Shown here: in pieces, positions 1 through 8,706 of the stretch
Numbering within the stretch: the stretch's first letter is position 1
Layout: each line of letters opens with the position of its first letter
Source of the DNA: Rheinheimera soli
GTDB taxonomy: Bacteria; Pseudomonadota; Gammaproteobacteria; Enterobacterales; Alteromonadaceae
DNA length: 64,000 nt
Assembly (NCBI RefSeq): GCF_021290985.1
Contig: NZ_JAJOYU010000006.1
Span: 62,001 to 126,000, forward strand
Direction of reading: 5' to 3'
Notes under the pieces: model-generated
What the model was told of the DNA's origin: nothing
Databases searched by the model: none
The model's input: the letters and a program-made list of their open reading frames with translations, nothing else
Made by a program: the position numbers and the translations under genes

Positions 1-1092
1 AGCTCCACGGCTAAATGAACTCATCGGTAGATTAAACAGTGGTGCCACATATTTCAGCACGTCCTGAAAAGGCACAAATTCACCAACAGGCAATAAATGA
101 TGTTTCTGGTACCTGTTGCTGGTGCTGTATCTGTAATCGCCGCCAGTGGCTTCTTTGCCTGATTTACCCAGAACTATCATGCCGTTATAGGCATCACCGT
201 TTTCTTTGTAATCCAGAATACCTGTTACTACGGCGGTATTGTTTTCTGCGGCCAGCATATCCAGATTAAATAAATAAGCCAAAGCTAAAGGCTCGAGTTG
301 TGGAATAGCCGCTTCAGGCCAAATCATAATGTCGGCATTCAGATGTGGACGGCTCAGTTCCATGTACTTGCGCATAGTGATGGCTTCTTGCTCCGGATCC
401 CAGCGTAAATCCTGCGCTATATTGCCTTGCACTAAGGCAACCTTGACTTGCTCGCCGGTCTCCTGCCAGCCTTTGATTGTGCTCAGAGCTGGGCTTACTA
501 CCAAGACTATGGCGGCTATAGCAGGCCAAACCCATAACTTACGTTGTACAGCAACAGCGACACTACCCGCTATTAAGAGCATTAAAAAGCTAATGCCGGT
601 TTCGCCTATAACGGGCGCCCAGGGCGCCATCCAGCCATCGGTTTGACTGTAACCTACAGACAACCAGGGGAAACCTGTTAAGAACCAGGAGCGGATATTT
701 TCAGCAATAAACCAGCTGGAGGCCAACAGCAGCGGATACCAGAAATTGCCGCGAAAACGCCAGCTAAACCAGATGGCAAGGGCTGGGAATAAAGCCAGAT
801 AACCTATTAGCACTGCCATAATAGCCAGACTGGCAATCAGCGGCATACCACCAAAAGTAGCAATACTGACATGCACCCAGCTAATACCTACACCAAACCA
901 GCCCAAACCATAGGCATAACCAAATAAGGCTGCCTGTTTTGGACTTTGCGCCTGCAGCAGATACCAGGCCAACACAGACAGAGTCAGCAGTGGCAACATA
1001 TGGTAAGTAAAAGGGGCAAAAGCTAAGGTGTTTAATGCACCCAGCCCTGCTAAAAGCAGGGCTGGAAACCAGGAGGTTTTTGACAACAGCAA
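1..1092 (-). CDS. lnt: Apolipoprotein N-acyltransferase, 3' end outside window
   Basis: Inner-membrane enzyme that adds the third acyl chain to lipoproteins. Reading the minus strand from 1092 gives a hydrophobic N-terminal half, then the nitrilase-type domain. Visible motifs are WPEAAIP (the catalytic Glu region), NRYQKHHLLP (catalytic Lys) and GEFVPF (second Glu), followed by FNLPMSSFSRGA at the window edge. The family's catalytic Cys lies beyond position 1, so the gene is partial here only because of the window. No ATG is near the start. TTG codons at 1092 or 1086 follow corC directly, 3 to 9 bases after its stop, which fits translational coupling. Last gene of the miaB-ybeZ-ybeY-corC-lnt order. 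Confidence 0.93.
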   Translation of the reverse strand, partial: MLLSKTSWFPALLLAGLGALNTLAFAPFTYHMLPLLTLSVLAWYLLQAQSPKQAALFGYAYGLGWFGVGISWVHVSIATFGGMPLIASLAIMAVLIGYLALFPALAIWFSWRFRGNFWYPLLLASSWFIAENIRSWFLTGFPWLSVGYSQTDGWMAPWAPVIGETGISFLMLLIAGSVAVAVQRKLWVWPAIAAIVLVVSPALSTIKGWQETGEQVKVALVQGNIAQDLRWDPEQEAITMRKYMELSRPHLNADIMIWPEAAIPQLEPLALAYLFNLDMLAAENNTAVVTGILDYKENGDAYNGMIVLGKSGKEATGGDYRYSTSNRYQKHHLLPVGEFVPFQDVLKYVAPLFNLPMSSFSRGA

Positions 1093-1095
1093 AAG

Positions 1096-1974
1096 TTAGT
1101 CCTTCTGTAACGCTGCAGTTTCTGTGGCAGTTTTAGCGCGAATCACCTGCAGCTGCACCAGACGTCTGCTATTGGCTTTGCTGACTTTAAAGGTCAGGTT
1201 TTGCAGTTCAATGGTTTCACCTTTTTCCGGCATATGGCCAAAGGCATGCAGTACTATACCGCCTATAGTGCCAGCTTCTTCTTCATCAAAAGTAGTGCCG
1301 AAACTTTCGTTAAATTCATCCACAGGAGTTAAAGCGCTGACCTGATAGACATGGCTTGCCATTTTTTTGATATCCACATCTTCTTCATCGTCGTGTTCGT
1401 CTTCGATTTCGCCGACAATTTGTTCAAGGATATCTTCAATGGTAATCAAGCCGGACACGCCACCGTATTCATCGACCACTATGGCCATATGGTAGCGTTT
1501 CTGACGGAATTCTTTCAGTAAGGCATCCACTCTTTTACTTTCAGGGATAATGACAGCAGGGCGTAATAAATCACGCAGGCTCCATTCGGTGTTGCCTTGT
1601 AAAGTATGCTGCAGTAAGTCTTTCACCAGCAGTATACCTTCGATATGGTCTTTATCTTCATTGACCACAGGATAACGGCTGTGGTTATTCTCCAGCAGCA
1701 GCGGCATCATTTGTTCAAGGGACTGGTCAATGTTAATGGTGGCCATCTGCGAGCGAGGCACCATAATGTCGCGGGCGCGCATTTTGGATACATCCAAAAC
1801 ACCCTGCAACATACTTTGAGTGTCGTTATCAATCAGCTTGCGCATGGCCGCTTCATTGATCACTTCAACCAGATCAGATAAATCTTGTGGTTCTGCGGTA
1901 AAAATCGCGGCTATACGCTCCAGCCATGATTTGGCGGCAGAACCCCGACTAGAGTGGGAATGGTCGTCACCCAT
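1096..1974 (-). CDS. corC: CorC/YbeX CBS-domain protein
   Basis: Cytoplasmic protein of the HlyC/CorC family, implicated in magnesium/cobalt handling and ribosome-linked functions. The 292 residues match E. coli CorC along the whole length: MxDDxSHSS start, [11 protein letters not shown] leading into the CBS pair, [11 protein letters not shown]-type stretch, [25 protein letters not shown], and a C-terminal CorC/HlyC domain with EEEAGTIGG. It has no membrane segments, unlike the longer CorB-type members. It sits between ybeY and lnt in the conserved operon. The start ATG is supported by family alignment. Confidence 0.96.
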   Translation of the reverse strand: MGDDHSHSSRGSAAKSWLERIAAIFTAEPQDLSDLVEVINEAAMRKLIDNDTQSMLQGVLDVSKMRARDIMVPRSQMATINIDQSLEQMMPLLLENNHSRYPVVNEDKDHIEGILLVKDLLQHTLQGNTEWSLRDLLRPAVIIPESKRVDALLKEFRQKRYHMAIVVDEYGGVSGLITIEDILEQIVGEIEDEHDDEEDVDIKKMASHVYQVSALTPVDEFNESFGTTFDEEEAGTIGGIVLHAFGHMPEKGETIELQNLTFKVSKANSRRLVQLQVIRAKTATETAALQKD

Positions 1975-2049
1975 GAGTGAACTTAAGCTCCAAGTAGTTT
2001 AAAAAGGAATACCCACAATCATTGGGGTAAGTAAGAAACAAAATAACAG

Positions 2050-2511
2050 TTAATCTTCTAAAATATAAGGGTTCTTTATACCCAGTTGCTGCAAAATCAG
2101 AATTTCTTCTGCTTCCATCTGTTCAGCATCTTCATCATTTATATGGTCAAAGCCCAATAAATGCAAGCACCCATGCACCACCATATGAGCCCAGTGATGA
2201 TGTAATTCTTTGCCTTGTTCCTTCGCTTCTGCGGCAACCACCTGAGCACAAATCACTAAATCACCTAATAATGGCAACTCTTCCACACCAGGTGGCAGCT
2301 CAAAAGGGAAGCTCAGTACGTTGGTCGGTTTATCTTTTTCGCGATAATCAAAGTTTAATTGCTGGCTTTCTTCTTCGTCGACAATGCGCACTGTGACTTC
2401 AGCTATGTCCTGAAACGGCAGAATAGCGGCTTCCAGCCAGTGCTGAAATTGAGCTTCTGTTGGAAGGTTCGGCGCTTCGCTTGCCAGCTGTAAATCCAGG
2501 GTAATAGTCAT
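2050..2511 (-). CDS. ybeY: Endoribonuclease YbeY
   Basis: Metal-dependent endoribonuclease involved in 16S rRNA 3'-end maturation and 70S ribosome quality control. At 153 residues it has the usual length. The zinc site is intact: [11 protein letters not shown] gives the three histidines of the HxxxHxxxxxH motif near residue 120. Upstream, the NVLSFPFE strand typical of the family is present. The start codon lies 4 bases after the ybeZ stop, so the two are very likely co-transcribed, matching their known functional partnership. Confidence 0.97.
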   Translation of the reverse strand: MTITLDLQLASEAPNLPTEAQFQHWLEAAILPFQDIAEVTVRIVDEEESQQLNFDYREKDKPTNVLSFPFELPPGVEELPLLGDLVICAQVVAAEAKEQGKELHHHWAHMVVHGCLHLLGFDHINDEDAEQMEAEEILILQQLGIKNPYILED

Positions 2512-2514
2512 GCT

Positions 2515-3579
2515 TTAATCTTTACTCGTGTTGGCTGCAGCTTGGGCGGCTTGTTTTGCTGCCAGCTTTGCGGCTTCTTTTTCCAGCTCAAGGGCTTGTT
2601 GCTTTTTCTCTTCAAAAGCTTCGTACGCCATGACAATTTTTTGCACCACAGGATGACGCACCACATCTTTGGCTTTAAAGAAGTTAAAGCTCAGATCGGG
2701 CACTTCAGACAACACATCCATTGCATGTTTTAAGCCTGAGTATTGACCTCGGGGTAAATCCACCTGGGTTATATCGCCTGTGATCACCGCTTTGGCGTTA
2801 AAGCCAATACGGGTCAGGAACATCTTCATTTGTTCAACAGTAGTGTTCTGGCTTTCGTCCAGAATAATAAAAGCATCGCTTAAAGTACGGCCACGCATAT
2901 AAGCCAGAGGCGCAATTTCAATCACTCCACGCTCTAAGTACTTTTCTACTTTTTCAAAACCTAACATTTCAAATAAAGCGTCGTATAAAGGACGTAAATA
3001 AGGGTCGACTTTCTGCGCTAAATCACCAGGTAAAAAACCCAATTTTTCACCGGCTTCCACCGCTGGACGGGTGAGCACTATACGGCGCACTTCGCCTTTT
3101 TCCAGCGAGTCGACAGCACAAGCCACAGCCAAATAGGTTTTGCCTGTACCAGCAGGGCCAATACCAAAAGTCACATCATGGCGCTGAATATTGCGTACAT
3201 AAGCACTTTGATTGGCGTTGCGGCCTTTGACGGCACCTTTTTTGGTCTTAATGCTGACCTGTTCTTCGTCAAACTGCTGCTCTGTTGGTTCCTGATGCTG
3301 TTGCTGGATCACCAGATGCACCTGCTCCGGGCTTAAAGGCACTGCTTTGCCCTGGGCATTAGCGGTTTCACCATACAGAGATTCGATGATCTGTTTTACC
3401 GGTTCAAGCTGCTCAGTTAAGCCCACTAAACGCAGCTGGTTATCGCGGTAGGACACCTGCACACGGTAACGGCGCTCAATCTGACGTAAGTTATCGTCAA
3501 AGGGGCCCCATAAAAAAGCCAGACGCTGAGGTTCAAAAGGGGAGAGAGAAAATTCTAAACTGGTGATGGGGTTATCCAA
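2515..3579 (-). CDS. ybeZ: PhoH-like ATPase YbeZ
   Basis: Cytoplasmic PhoH-family ATPase/RNA helicase-like partner of YbeY. The Walker A motif GPAGTGKT and the Walker B ILDES are both visible, along with LTRPAVEAGEKLGFLPGD and QNTTVEQMKMFLTRIG, all nearly identical to E. coli YbeZ. The N-terminal 100 residues form the KH-like part. The reading frame opens at a TTG (3579): the next in-frame upstream codons reach a TGA with no ATG, and the family alignment supports this start. The C-terminal 40 residues are Ala/Lys/Gln-rich and probably disordered. Confidence 0.96.
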   Translation of the reverse strand: MDNPITSLEFSLSPFEPQRLAFLWGPFDDNLRQIERRYRVQVSYRDNQLRLVGLTEQLEPVKQIIESLYGETANAQGKAVPLSPEQVHLVIQQQHQEPTEQQFDEEQVSIKTKKGAVKGRNANQSAYVRNIQRHDVTFGIGPAGTGKTYLAVACAVDSLEKGEVRRIVLTRPAVEAGEKLGFLPGDLAQKVDPYLRPLYDALFEMLGFEKVEKYLERGVIEIAPLAYMRGRTLSDAFIILDESQNTTVEQMKMFLTRIGFNAKAVITGDITQVDLPRGQYSGLKHAMDVLSEVPDLSFNFFKAKDVVRHPVVQKIVMAYEAFEEKKQQALELEKEAAKLAAKQAAQAAANTSKD

Positions 3580-3601
3580 TGCTCTGTCTCATATTTAATA
3601 C

Positions 3602-3635
3602 TATGCTGTGGCCGGATGTACCGAACCACAGCATA
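3602..3635 (-). promoter_or_regulatory. Intergenic hairpin between miaB and ybeZ
   Basis: A 10-bp perfect inverted repeat (TATGCTGTGG / CCACAGCATA) with a 14-base loop that itself can pair CGG with CCG. It lies 16 bases after the miaB stop and is followed on the minus strand by only a weak T-rich stretch, so it may be a partial terminator or an RNA processing/stability element that sets the ratio of miaB to the downstream genes. Confidence 0.5.
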
Positions 3636-3651
3636 CTAAGGCTGTTTGAAA

Positions 3652-5079
3652 CTAAGGAGTAAAAGTTGCCACTCCCAATTCGTCTGTTTTTGCCGCTTTA
3701 GCCGCCATAATTTGTTGTGGCGATACTTCACGACGTAAATCCATGTCTTTTTCAGTGCGAATCACTTTACCTTTTAATGAGTTGGTAAAGACATCGGTCA
3801 CTAAAATATCTACAAACTGGCCAATCATATCTGGTGAACCTTCAAAGTTCACCACACGGTTGTTTTCCGTACGTCCGGTCAGCTCCATAATGTCTTTTTT
3901 CGACGGGCCTTCGACCAGAATACGTTGTTCAGTGCCGAGCATAGCACGGGCAATTTGTAATGACTGCTGGTTAATACGGTCTTGCAGCACATACAGACGT
4001 TGTTTTTTCTCATCTTCCGATACATCGTCCGGCAAATCGGCCGCTGGAGTACCAGGGCGGGCGCTGTAGACAAAGCTGAAGCTCATATCAAAGTTCATCG
4101 CTTTGATCAGATCCATAGTCGCTTCGAAGTCTTCTGCGGTTTCACCAGGGAAGCCGATAATAAAGTCAGACGACATACATAAATTCGGTCGTACTTTTTT
4201 CAGCGCACGAATTTTCGACTTGTACTCTATCGCCGTATGGTTACGTTTCATCAGCGCCAGAATGCGGTCTGAACCGGATTGCACAGGTAAATGCAGGTGA
4301 TCCACCAGCTCAGGCACATCACGGTACACTTCGATGATATCGTCCGTAAATTCAACAGGATGCGACGTGGTGTAACGAATACGGTCGATACCATCAATGG
4401 CGGCCACTAAACGCAGTAACTCAGAGAAATGGCAGATTTCGCCATCAAAAGTTTCACCACGGTAGGCATTCACGTTCTGACCCAACAGGTTGACTTCACG
4501 TACACCTTGTTCAGCCAACTGGGCAATTTCCAGTAAGACGTCATCAAGCGGACGGCTGACTTCTTCACCCCGGGTGTAAGGCACTACGCAGAAGGTACAG
4601 TACTTAGAACAGCCTTCCATAATAGACACGAAAGCGGTAGGGCCGTCTGCTTTTGGCTCCGGCATACGGTCAAACTTCTCGATTTCCGGGAAGGACACGT
4701 CAACCACTGGTGATCTGTTGCCATGCACTGAGTTAATCATTTCAGGCAAACGGTGCAGAGTTTGTGGCCCAAATACGATATCGACATAAGGTGCACGCTC
4801 ACGAATGGCTTTGCCTTCCTGAGAAGCCACACAACCACCCACCGCAATAATCAAATCCGGGTTTTTCTTTTTCAGCGGACGCCAGCGACCTAACTGATGG
4901 AATACCTTCTCCTGAGCCTTCTCACGAATAGAGCAGGTGTTCAGCAGGATCACGTCCGCTTCAGCAGCATCTTCAGTCAGAGTGTAGCCATGAGTTGCAT
5001 CCAGCAGGTCCGCCATTTTGGATGAATCGTATTCGTTCATCTGGCAGCCCCAGGTCTTAATGTGCAGCTTTTTGCCCAT
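3652..5079 (-). CDS. miaB: tRNA-2-methylthio-N6-dimethylallyladenosine synthase MiaB
   Basis: Radical-SAM methylthiotransferase that converts i6A37 to ms2i6A37 in tRNAs. Domain order is normal: UPF0004 with cysteines in [22 protein letters not shown] and GGCVAS; radical SAM core with CSKYCTFC; C-terminal TRAM domain. The open frame extends 51 codons upstream (to 5232), but the family begins at [15 protein letters not shown], which places the start at ATG 5079 and gives 475 residues, equal to E. coli MiaB. First gene of the five-gene housekeeping cluster. Confidence 0.97.
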   Translation of the reverse strand: MGKKLHIKTWGCQMNEYDSSKMADLLDATHGYTLTEDAAEADVILLNTCSIREKAQEKVFHQLGRWRPLKKKNPDLIIAVGGCVASQEGKAIRERAPYVDIVFGPQTLHRLPEMINSVHGNRSPVVDVSFPEIEKFDRMPEPKADGPTAFVSIMEGCSKYCTFCVVPYTRGEEVSRPLDDVLLEIAQLAEQGVREVNLLGQNVNAYRGETFDGEICHFSELLRLVAAIDGIDRIRYTTSHPVEFTDDIIEVYRDVPELVDHLHLPVQSGSDRILALMKRNHTAIEYKSKIRALKKVRPNLCMSSDFIIGFPGETAEDFEATMDLIKAMNFDMSFSFVYSARPGTPAADLPDDVSEDEKKQRLYVLQDRINQQSLQIARAMLGTEQRILVEGPSKKDIMELTGRTENNRVVNFEGSPDMIGQFVDILVTDVFTNSLKGKVIRTEKDMDLRREVSPQQIMAAKAAKTDELGVATFTP

Positions 5080-5386
5080 TTGTGTTGTAGCCCGTAAAAA
5101 AGTTAACGCCAAGAAAAAGGACGCGCATTTTATCCTAGTAGGGCCTGAAGTGCCAGCAGTGGATCGGCTGCGAGTGGATTTGTAACGCTTTAAAGCTGGA
5201 TCATAAAACCTGCATAGTAACTTTTGCGTCATAGTCTGACGCTAAGTTGCTTCCATGCAGTCGTGTTCTCCGGGTTTTGTCAATTTCCCCGCTAAATTGC
5301 AGTGACTTTTATAAGCCGTTGGCCTGATAATATTTGCTGTGCGATAACAATGCAGAGTCAGTAAAAATAAGGCTCAGAGGATAATA

Positions 5387-6031
5387 ATGGAAAGTTTTGG
5401 TGTGATTCAGTTCTGGACCTTTTTGGCCGGAGTGGTAGTGATTATCCTGATGCCGGGGCCTAATAGTCTGTTTGTGCTGAAAACCAGCATAGTGCAGGGA
5501 TCAAAGCACGCCTGGTGTGCGCTTGCAGCTGTGCTATTGGGTGATGCAACTTTGATTTTTCTGTCTTACCTTGGGCTGGCGTCTGTGCTGTTAGCCTCAC
5601 CCGAGTTGTTCCGCTGGATACGTTACTTAGGCGCTGCCTATTTGCTGTATATAGGCGTCCAAATTTTATTGAGTTTACGTCAACCCAAAGCCAGCACCGA
5701 CACGCAAGCACCAGCTGTTGTTGCTGCTGCGACCTGTGCTTCTGTGTTTCGCAAGTCGTTGTTATTAAGTCTGACCAACCCTAAAGCCATTTTGTTTTTC
5801 CTGTCATTTTTTATTCAGTTTATCGACTCCGGTTTCAGCCCCAACTGGGTGCCTTATCTGGTGCTCGCAGTAGTACTGGAAATAATCAGCTTGCTGTATC
5901 TGACCACGTTAGTCTACGCAGGAGCCGCCATAGCCAGTTTCTTCAAAGGCCAACCTAAAGCTGGGCAAGCAGGGAATTTGCTGTTAGGGCTGCTATTTAC
6001 CGGCTTTGCGGTGAGATTGGCTTTGGCGTAA
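5387..6031 (+). CDS. LysE/RhtB family amino acid exporter
   Basis: Inner-membrane exporter of the LysE/RhtB superfamily, usually exporting amino acids such as homoserine, threonine or leucine; the substrate cannot be read from sequence. It has 214 residues with about six hydrophobic segments. The family signature near the N-terminus is present as MPGPNSLFVLKTSIVQG, and SLTNPKAILFFLSFF marks the mid-protein region. An AGAGGA ribosome site lies 7 bases before the ATG. It is monocistronic, divergent from miaB. Confidence 0.9.
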   Translation: MESFGVIQFWTFLAGVVVIILMPGPNSLFVLKTSIVQGSKHAWCALAAVLLGDATLIFLSYLGLASVLLASPELFRWIRYLGAAYLLYIGVQILLSLRQPKASTDTQAPAVVAAATCASVFRKSLLLSLTNPKAILFFLSFFIQFIDSGFSPNWVPYLVLAVVLEIISLLYLTTLVYAGAAIASFFKGQPKAGQAGNLLLGLLFTGFAVRLALA

Positions 6032-6113
6032 ATCTCACGATTTAGCTGTGTAAACGAAAGGTTTCATCAACATCGAATCTAGCATTATTTAGCTGAGCAG
6101 TTTGAGGAGTTAT

Positions 6114-6959
6114 ATGGCTTTTACGAAGAATGGTCGTTGTAATGAAGATTTTGAATTACATAGATATATGGATTTTACAAAGTTAGTATCTCTTTTAGAT
6201 TCTTCCAGTCTATTTTTCACGCGTCTCTCATGTTTTGAAGATCATCTCGAAGGGAGCTTAACTCATCACCATATACTCTTAGAGACTAAAGTAGTTGACC
6301 GCTGGTATCACTTCGCTAATTACACACTGCCACATAGCTTTGTTGCGAAAAAAGAAAGTCAAAGGACAGAAACTCCAATCATTAAAGACCCTCCTGAACA
6401 TTTCATTAATACTGTTTTTGGTGACTTTCCCGTGAAACAGACAGATGCGAGAGACCTATTTAAACGACATCGTGAATGGCTTGATGTTAGCTGTTGGCAT
6501 GCAGGCTCTTCTGAAAGTATGGCGATGTGGAAAATTTATGGTGGTTCAGTTGATGCTGTGTGTGTGATTTCAAGTACAGACTCGTTAGCTCGATCTATTT
6601 GCGCTGACCCCAAATACCAATTGTTCTTGACCGATGTCCATTACATTGCTCATGAGGAAGATTCTTTTCAGAGTTCTGACCCTCTGGCCCCTTATTTTCA
6701 TAAGCATCATTTTTATTCTTTCGAGAAAGAGGTTCGACTGATCTCTTATGATCCAAGAGATAATGTTTTTGGCGACAGGCCCGAATGTGAGCGAGGAACA
6801 ATACATAAAGTAAACTTACATGAATTGATAACGAAGGTTGTGGTTGCACCTCAAGCCCCTGGATGGTTTTTCGATCTAGTATGCACATTAGTGAAAGATA
6901 AATATGGCTTGAAAGTTGATGTGACGCGTTCAAAAATGAACCAGCCACCAATTTATTAA
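6114..6959 (+). CDS. DUF2971-like protein of unknown function
   Basis: A 281-residue soluble protein. The pattern near residue 30 (SSLFFTRLSCFEDHLEGS) and the central CWHAGSSESMAMWKIYGGS resemble the DUF2971 family, whose function is unknown and which often occurs in accessory regions and near defence or mobile genes. The frame is open from a TTG at 6102, but an excellent GAGGAG site directly upstream of ATG 6114 decides the start. Its DNA is visibly more AT-rich than both neighbours, and it is followed by an intergenic repeat, which suggests acquisition by transfer. No catalytic residues can be assigned. Confidence 0.7.
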   Translation: MAFTKNGRCNEDFELHRYMDFTKLVSLLDSSSLFFTRLSCFEDHLEGSLTHHHILLETKVVDRWYHFANYTLPHSFVAKKESQRTETPIIKDPPEHFINTVFGDFPVKQTDARDLFKRHREWLDVSCWHAGSSESMAMWKIYGGSVDAVCVISSTDSLARSICADPKYQLFLTDVHYIAHEEDSFQSSDPLAPYFHKHHFYSFEKEVRLISYDPRDNVFGDRPECERGTIHKVNLHELITKVVVAPQAPGWFFDLVCTLVKDKYGLKVDVTRSKMNQPPIY

Positions 6960-7021
6960 CTCCAAAAAAATCTAGATAAGTGCATATAAAAACTAAAGGA
7001 AACAGTAAATTATTTCTCCCT

Positions 7022-7250
7022 AACAACGGTTTCGCCGTTGGCGAGATACTTTCTTTTGCGTCGCCAAAAGAAAGTATCCAAAGAAAAGGCGACCCCAGGC
7101 CGCTGCGAAAGCCCGGCTCAAAATCGTGCGCCCAAGGCGACTCGGCAACTCGTTCGTCGCTACCGCTCCTCGCTCAAACACTCCTCGTCTTAAAACCTTG
7201 GTCACCCCATTTTGCCCGGCTTGCGTCCTAATGGGGGCCCATTCAGATTC
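7022..7250. repeat. Hairpin-rich intergenic element
   Basis: A non-coding stretch with two strong hairpins: CAACGG/CCGTTG (7024-7040) and a perfect 13-bp stem ATACTTTCTTTTG/CAAAAGAAAGTAT with a 6-base loop (7046-7077), followed by GC-richer sequence unlike the AT-rich gene before it. The stem sequence around CTTTTGCGTCGCCAAAAG resembles interspersed elements I recall from many gammaproteobacterial intergenic regions. The short open frames inside are not convincing as genes. Together with the terminator repeats, this accounts for the 500-base gap between 6960 and 7460. Confidence 0.5.
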
Positions 7251-7264
7251 AGGTTTCTATTGCT

Positions 7265-7440
7265 GTAGATACTTGGATTTTTCGGAGATAAAAATAAAAC
7301 CCTTTCAGCCGAAGGACAAAGATCTGAGGGAAATGTTGTTCATTTTTTACTTGCCGTAGATTCTTTCGGAGCTAAAAACAAAAATCCCTCAGCCGAAGGA
7401 CAAAAAAGCTGAGGGAAAGGTTGGTAACTTTTTACTTACC
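7265..7440 (-). repeat. Tandem duplicated terminator region
   Basis: Two imperfect tandem copies (7265-7355 and 7356-7440), each starting GTAGAT, carrying CAGCCGAAGGACAAA in the middle and ending TTTTTTACTTGCC or TTTTTACTTACC. Copy 2, nearest the upstream gene, holds an intact terminator hairpin; in copy 1 the same hairpin has mismatches. Confidence 0.75.
7385..7416 (-). terminator. Rho-independent terminator of the MacAB-like operon
   Basis: On the minus strand a 9-bp stem (TCCCTCAGC/GCTGAGGGA) is followed by TTTTTGTTTTT. It lies 45 bases after the stop of the last operon gene. A decayed copy of the same hairpin follows about 90 bases further on (near 7300-7330). Confidence 0.85.
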
Positions 7441-7460
7441 AGGGAGTCGTTACAGCAGGT

Positions 7461-8696
7461 CTAAGCCCGTCCTCTTGTAGCAGTAGCTGGCGAAATTTTC
7501 GATGCTACTAAGGCCGGATAACTGACTGCCAGTTGGCCCACTATTAACAAGGCCACTACACCAATCACAAGTAGTACAGGGCTTAACGGGCTCATACTAA
7601 AGGTTGAAACCAGCCAGATGTTTAAACCTACGGCTCCTGCTGCGCCTAAGATTACACCAGCGAAGCTGATCAGCAGGTTTTCCAGCATAAAGTAGCGCAT
7701 CACCTGCCACTGACTGGCGCCTAAAGCGCGGCGGGTGCCGATTTGGCGGGTGCGTCTGTTGATGCTGAACATCGCCAGACCAACAATGCCAAAACCTGTG
7801 ATTAGCGTCAGTACAATAATCACCGTTAGCAGAATAGTGTTGGTGGCTTGATGCTCCTGATAACTTTCGTCACGGGTTTGTTCCATGCTGGTGACATTAC
7901 GGATAATGCGGCCTCTGTCGCTTTCGGCCAGCATTTTTTCTATTACAGGCATTAACTCGTCGCGGCGGCCTGGTTCGGTGCGGATAAAAAAGCGGCTGCC
8001 TTTGCCATCCAGTTGTTGCGGCACCAGCATGCTGCGCTCTACGCCATTCCAGCCATTCCATGGTGCTTGCAGAGTGTTGATAATGCCCGTGATTTGCATC
8101 GGCTGATGGTTGTCAATGTAGACAGTTTTTCCTAAGGCGCTTTTCCAGTCACCTTCAAACATAGCTTCTGCTAATGCCTTGGTGATAATGGTTTTAGCAG
8201 GCCACTTGGTACTGCCTATTTCACGCCAGCCGATGTCTGAGCTTTGGAAGTTTTCACCTGCGATTAGCTCTAGGCCCAAAGCATTGATACCGTGCTCGTC
8301 CACCATGTAAACCGCAGAACCTGTGCCTTCAATATCATCGCCGGCTTTGGTTTGCAGGCTCATAGACCAGCCGCCGCCACTTAAAGGAATAGCGTTCAGT
8401 TGGATGGCATCTACTACACCTGGAGTTTGACGAATACGCTGCAAGTCCTGCTGTAAAGCCGTTTTCAGATTGTAGTCTTGCGCAAAAACGGTGTTGCTCA
8501 GATAAAAAGTATTGGTTTCATCTAAACCGCTGGCTCTGGCCATTTGCTGGCTACGTTCCTGCATCATAAAAATGGCGTTTACCATAATGGTCAGGGTCAG
8601 GGCGATTTGCAGGGCGATCAGCAAAGCACCAATTTTATTGCGCATTAAAGCGCGGAATATGGGGCCCAGTTCCAATCGGGCTAATAGTTCTAACAT
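7461..8696 (-). CDS. ABC transporter permease, MacB/FtsX type (second subunit)
   Basis: Inner-membrane permease of 411 residues. One N-terminal membrane segment (about residues 20-45) is followed by a periplasmic MacB_PCD domain of about 220 residues, then an FtsX domain with three membrane segments in the last 130 residues, including the RRTRQIGTRRALGAS cytoplasmic coupling loop. That is the topology of MacB-type mechanotransmitters without a fused ATPase. Last of a four-gene operon (adaptor, ATPase, two permeases), 10 bases after the preceding gene. The two permeases probably form a heterodimer. Confidence 0.9.
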   Translation of the reverse strand: MLELLARLELGPIFRALMRNKIGALLIALQIALTLTIMVNAIFMMQERSQQMARASGLDETNTFYLSNTVFAQDYNLKTALQQDLQRIRQTPGVVDAIQLNAIPLSGGGWSMSLQTKAGDDIEGTGSAVYMVDEHGINALGLELIAGENFQSSDIGWREIGSTKWPAKTIITKALAEAMFEGDWKSALGKTVYIDNHQPMQITGIINTLQAPWNGWNGVERSMLVPQQLDGKGSRFFIRTEPGRRDELMPVIEKMLAESDRGRIIRNVTSMEQTRDESYQEHQATNTILLTVIIVLTLITGFGIVGLAMFSINRRTRQIGTRRALGASQWQVMRYFMLENLLISFAGVILGAAGAVGLNIWLVSTFSMSPLSPVLLVIGVVALLIVGQLAVSYPALVASKISPATATRGRA

Positions 8697-8706
8697 GGCA
8701 AACTCC

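Noticed and set aside
39-646. Short frames on both strands over positions 39-646
   Set aside because: They are shadows of lnt, whose true minus-strand frame runs through the window edge.
5080-5232. 51-codon N-terminal extension of the miaB frame
   Set aside because: The extension has no similarity to MiaB; the family starts at [11 protein letters not shown] and the length then equals E. coli MiaB.
7020-7359. Three short frames (61-83 codons) in the repeat region
   Set aside because: Low-complexity translations inside hairpin repeats with no ribosome sites.
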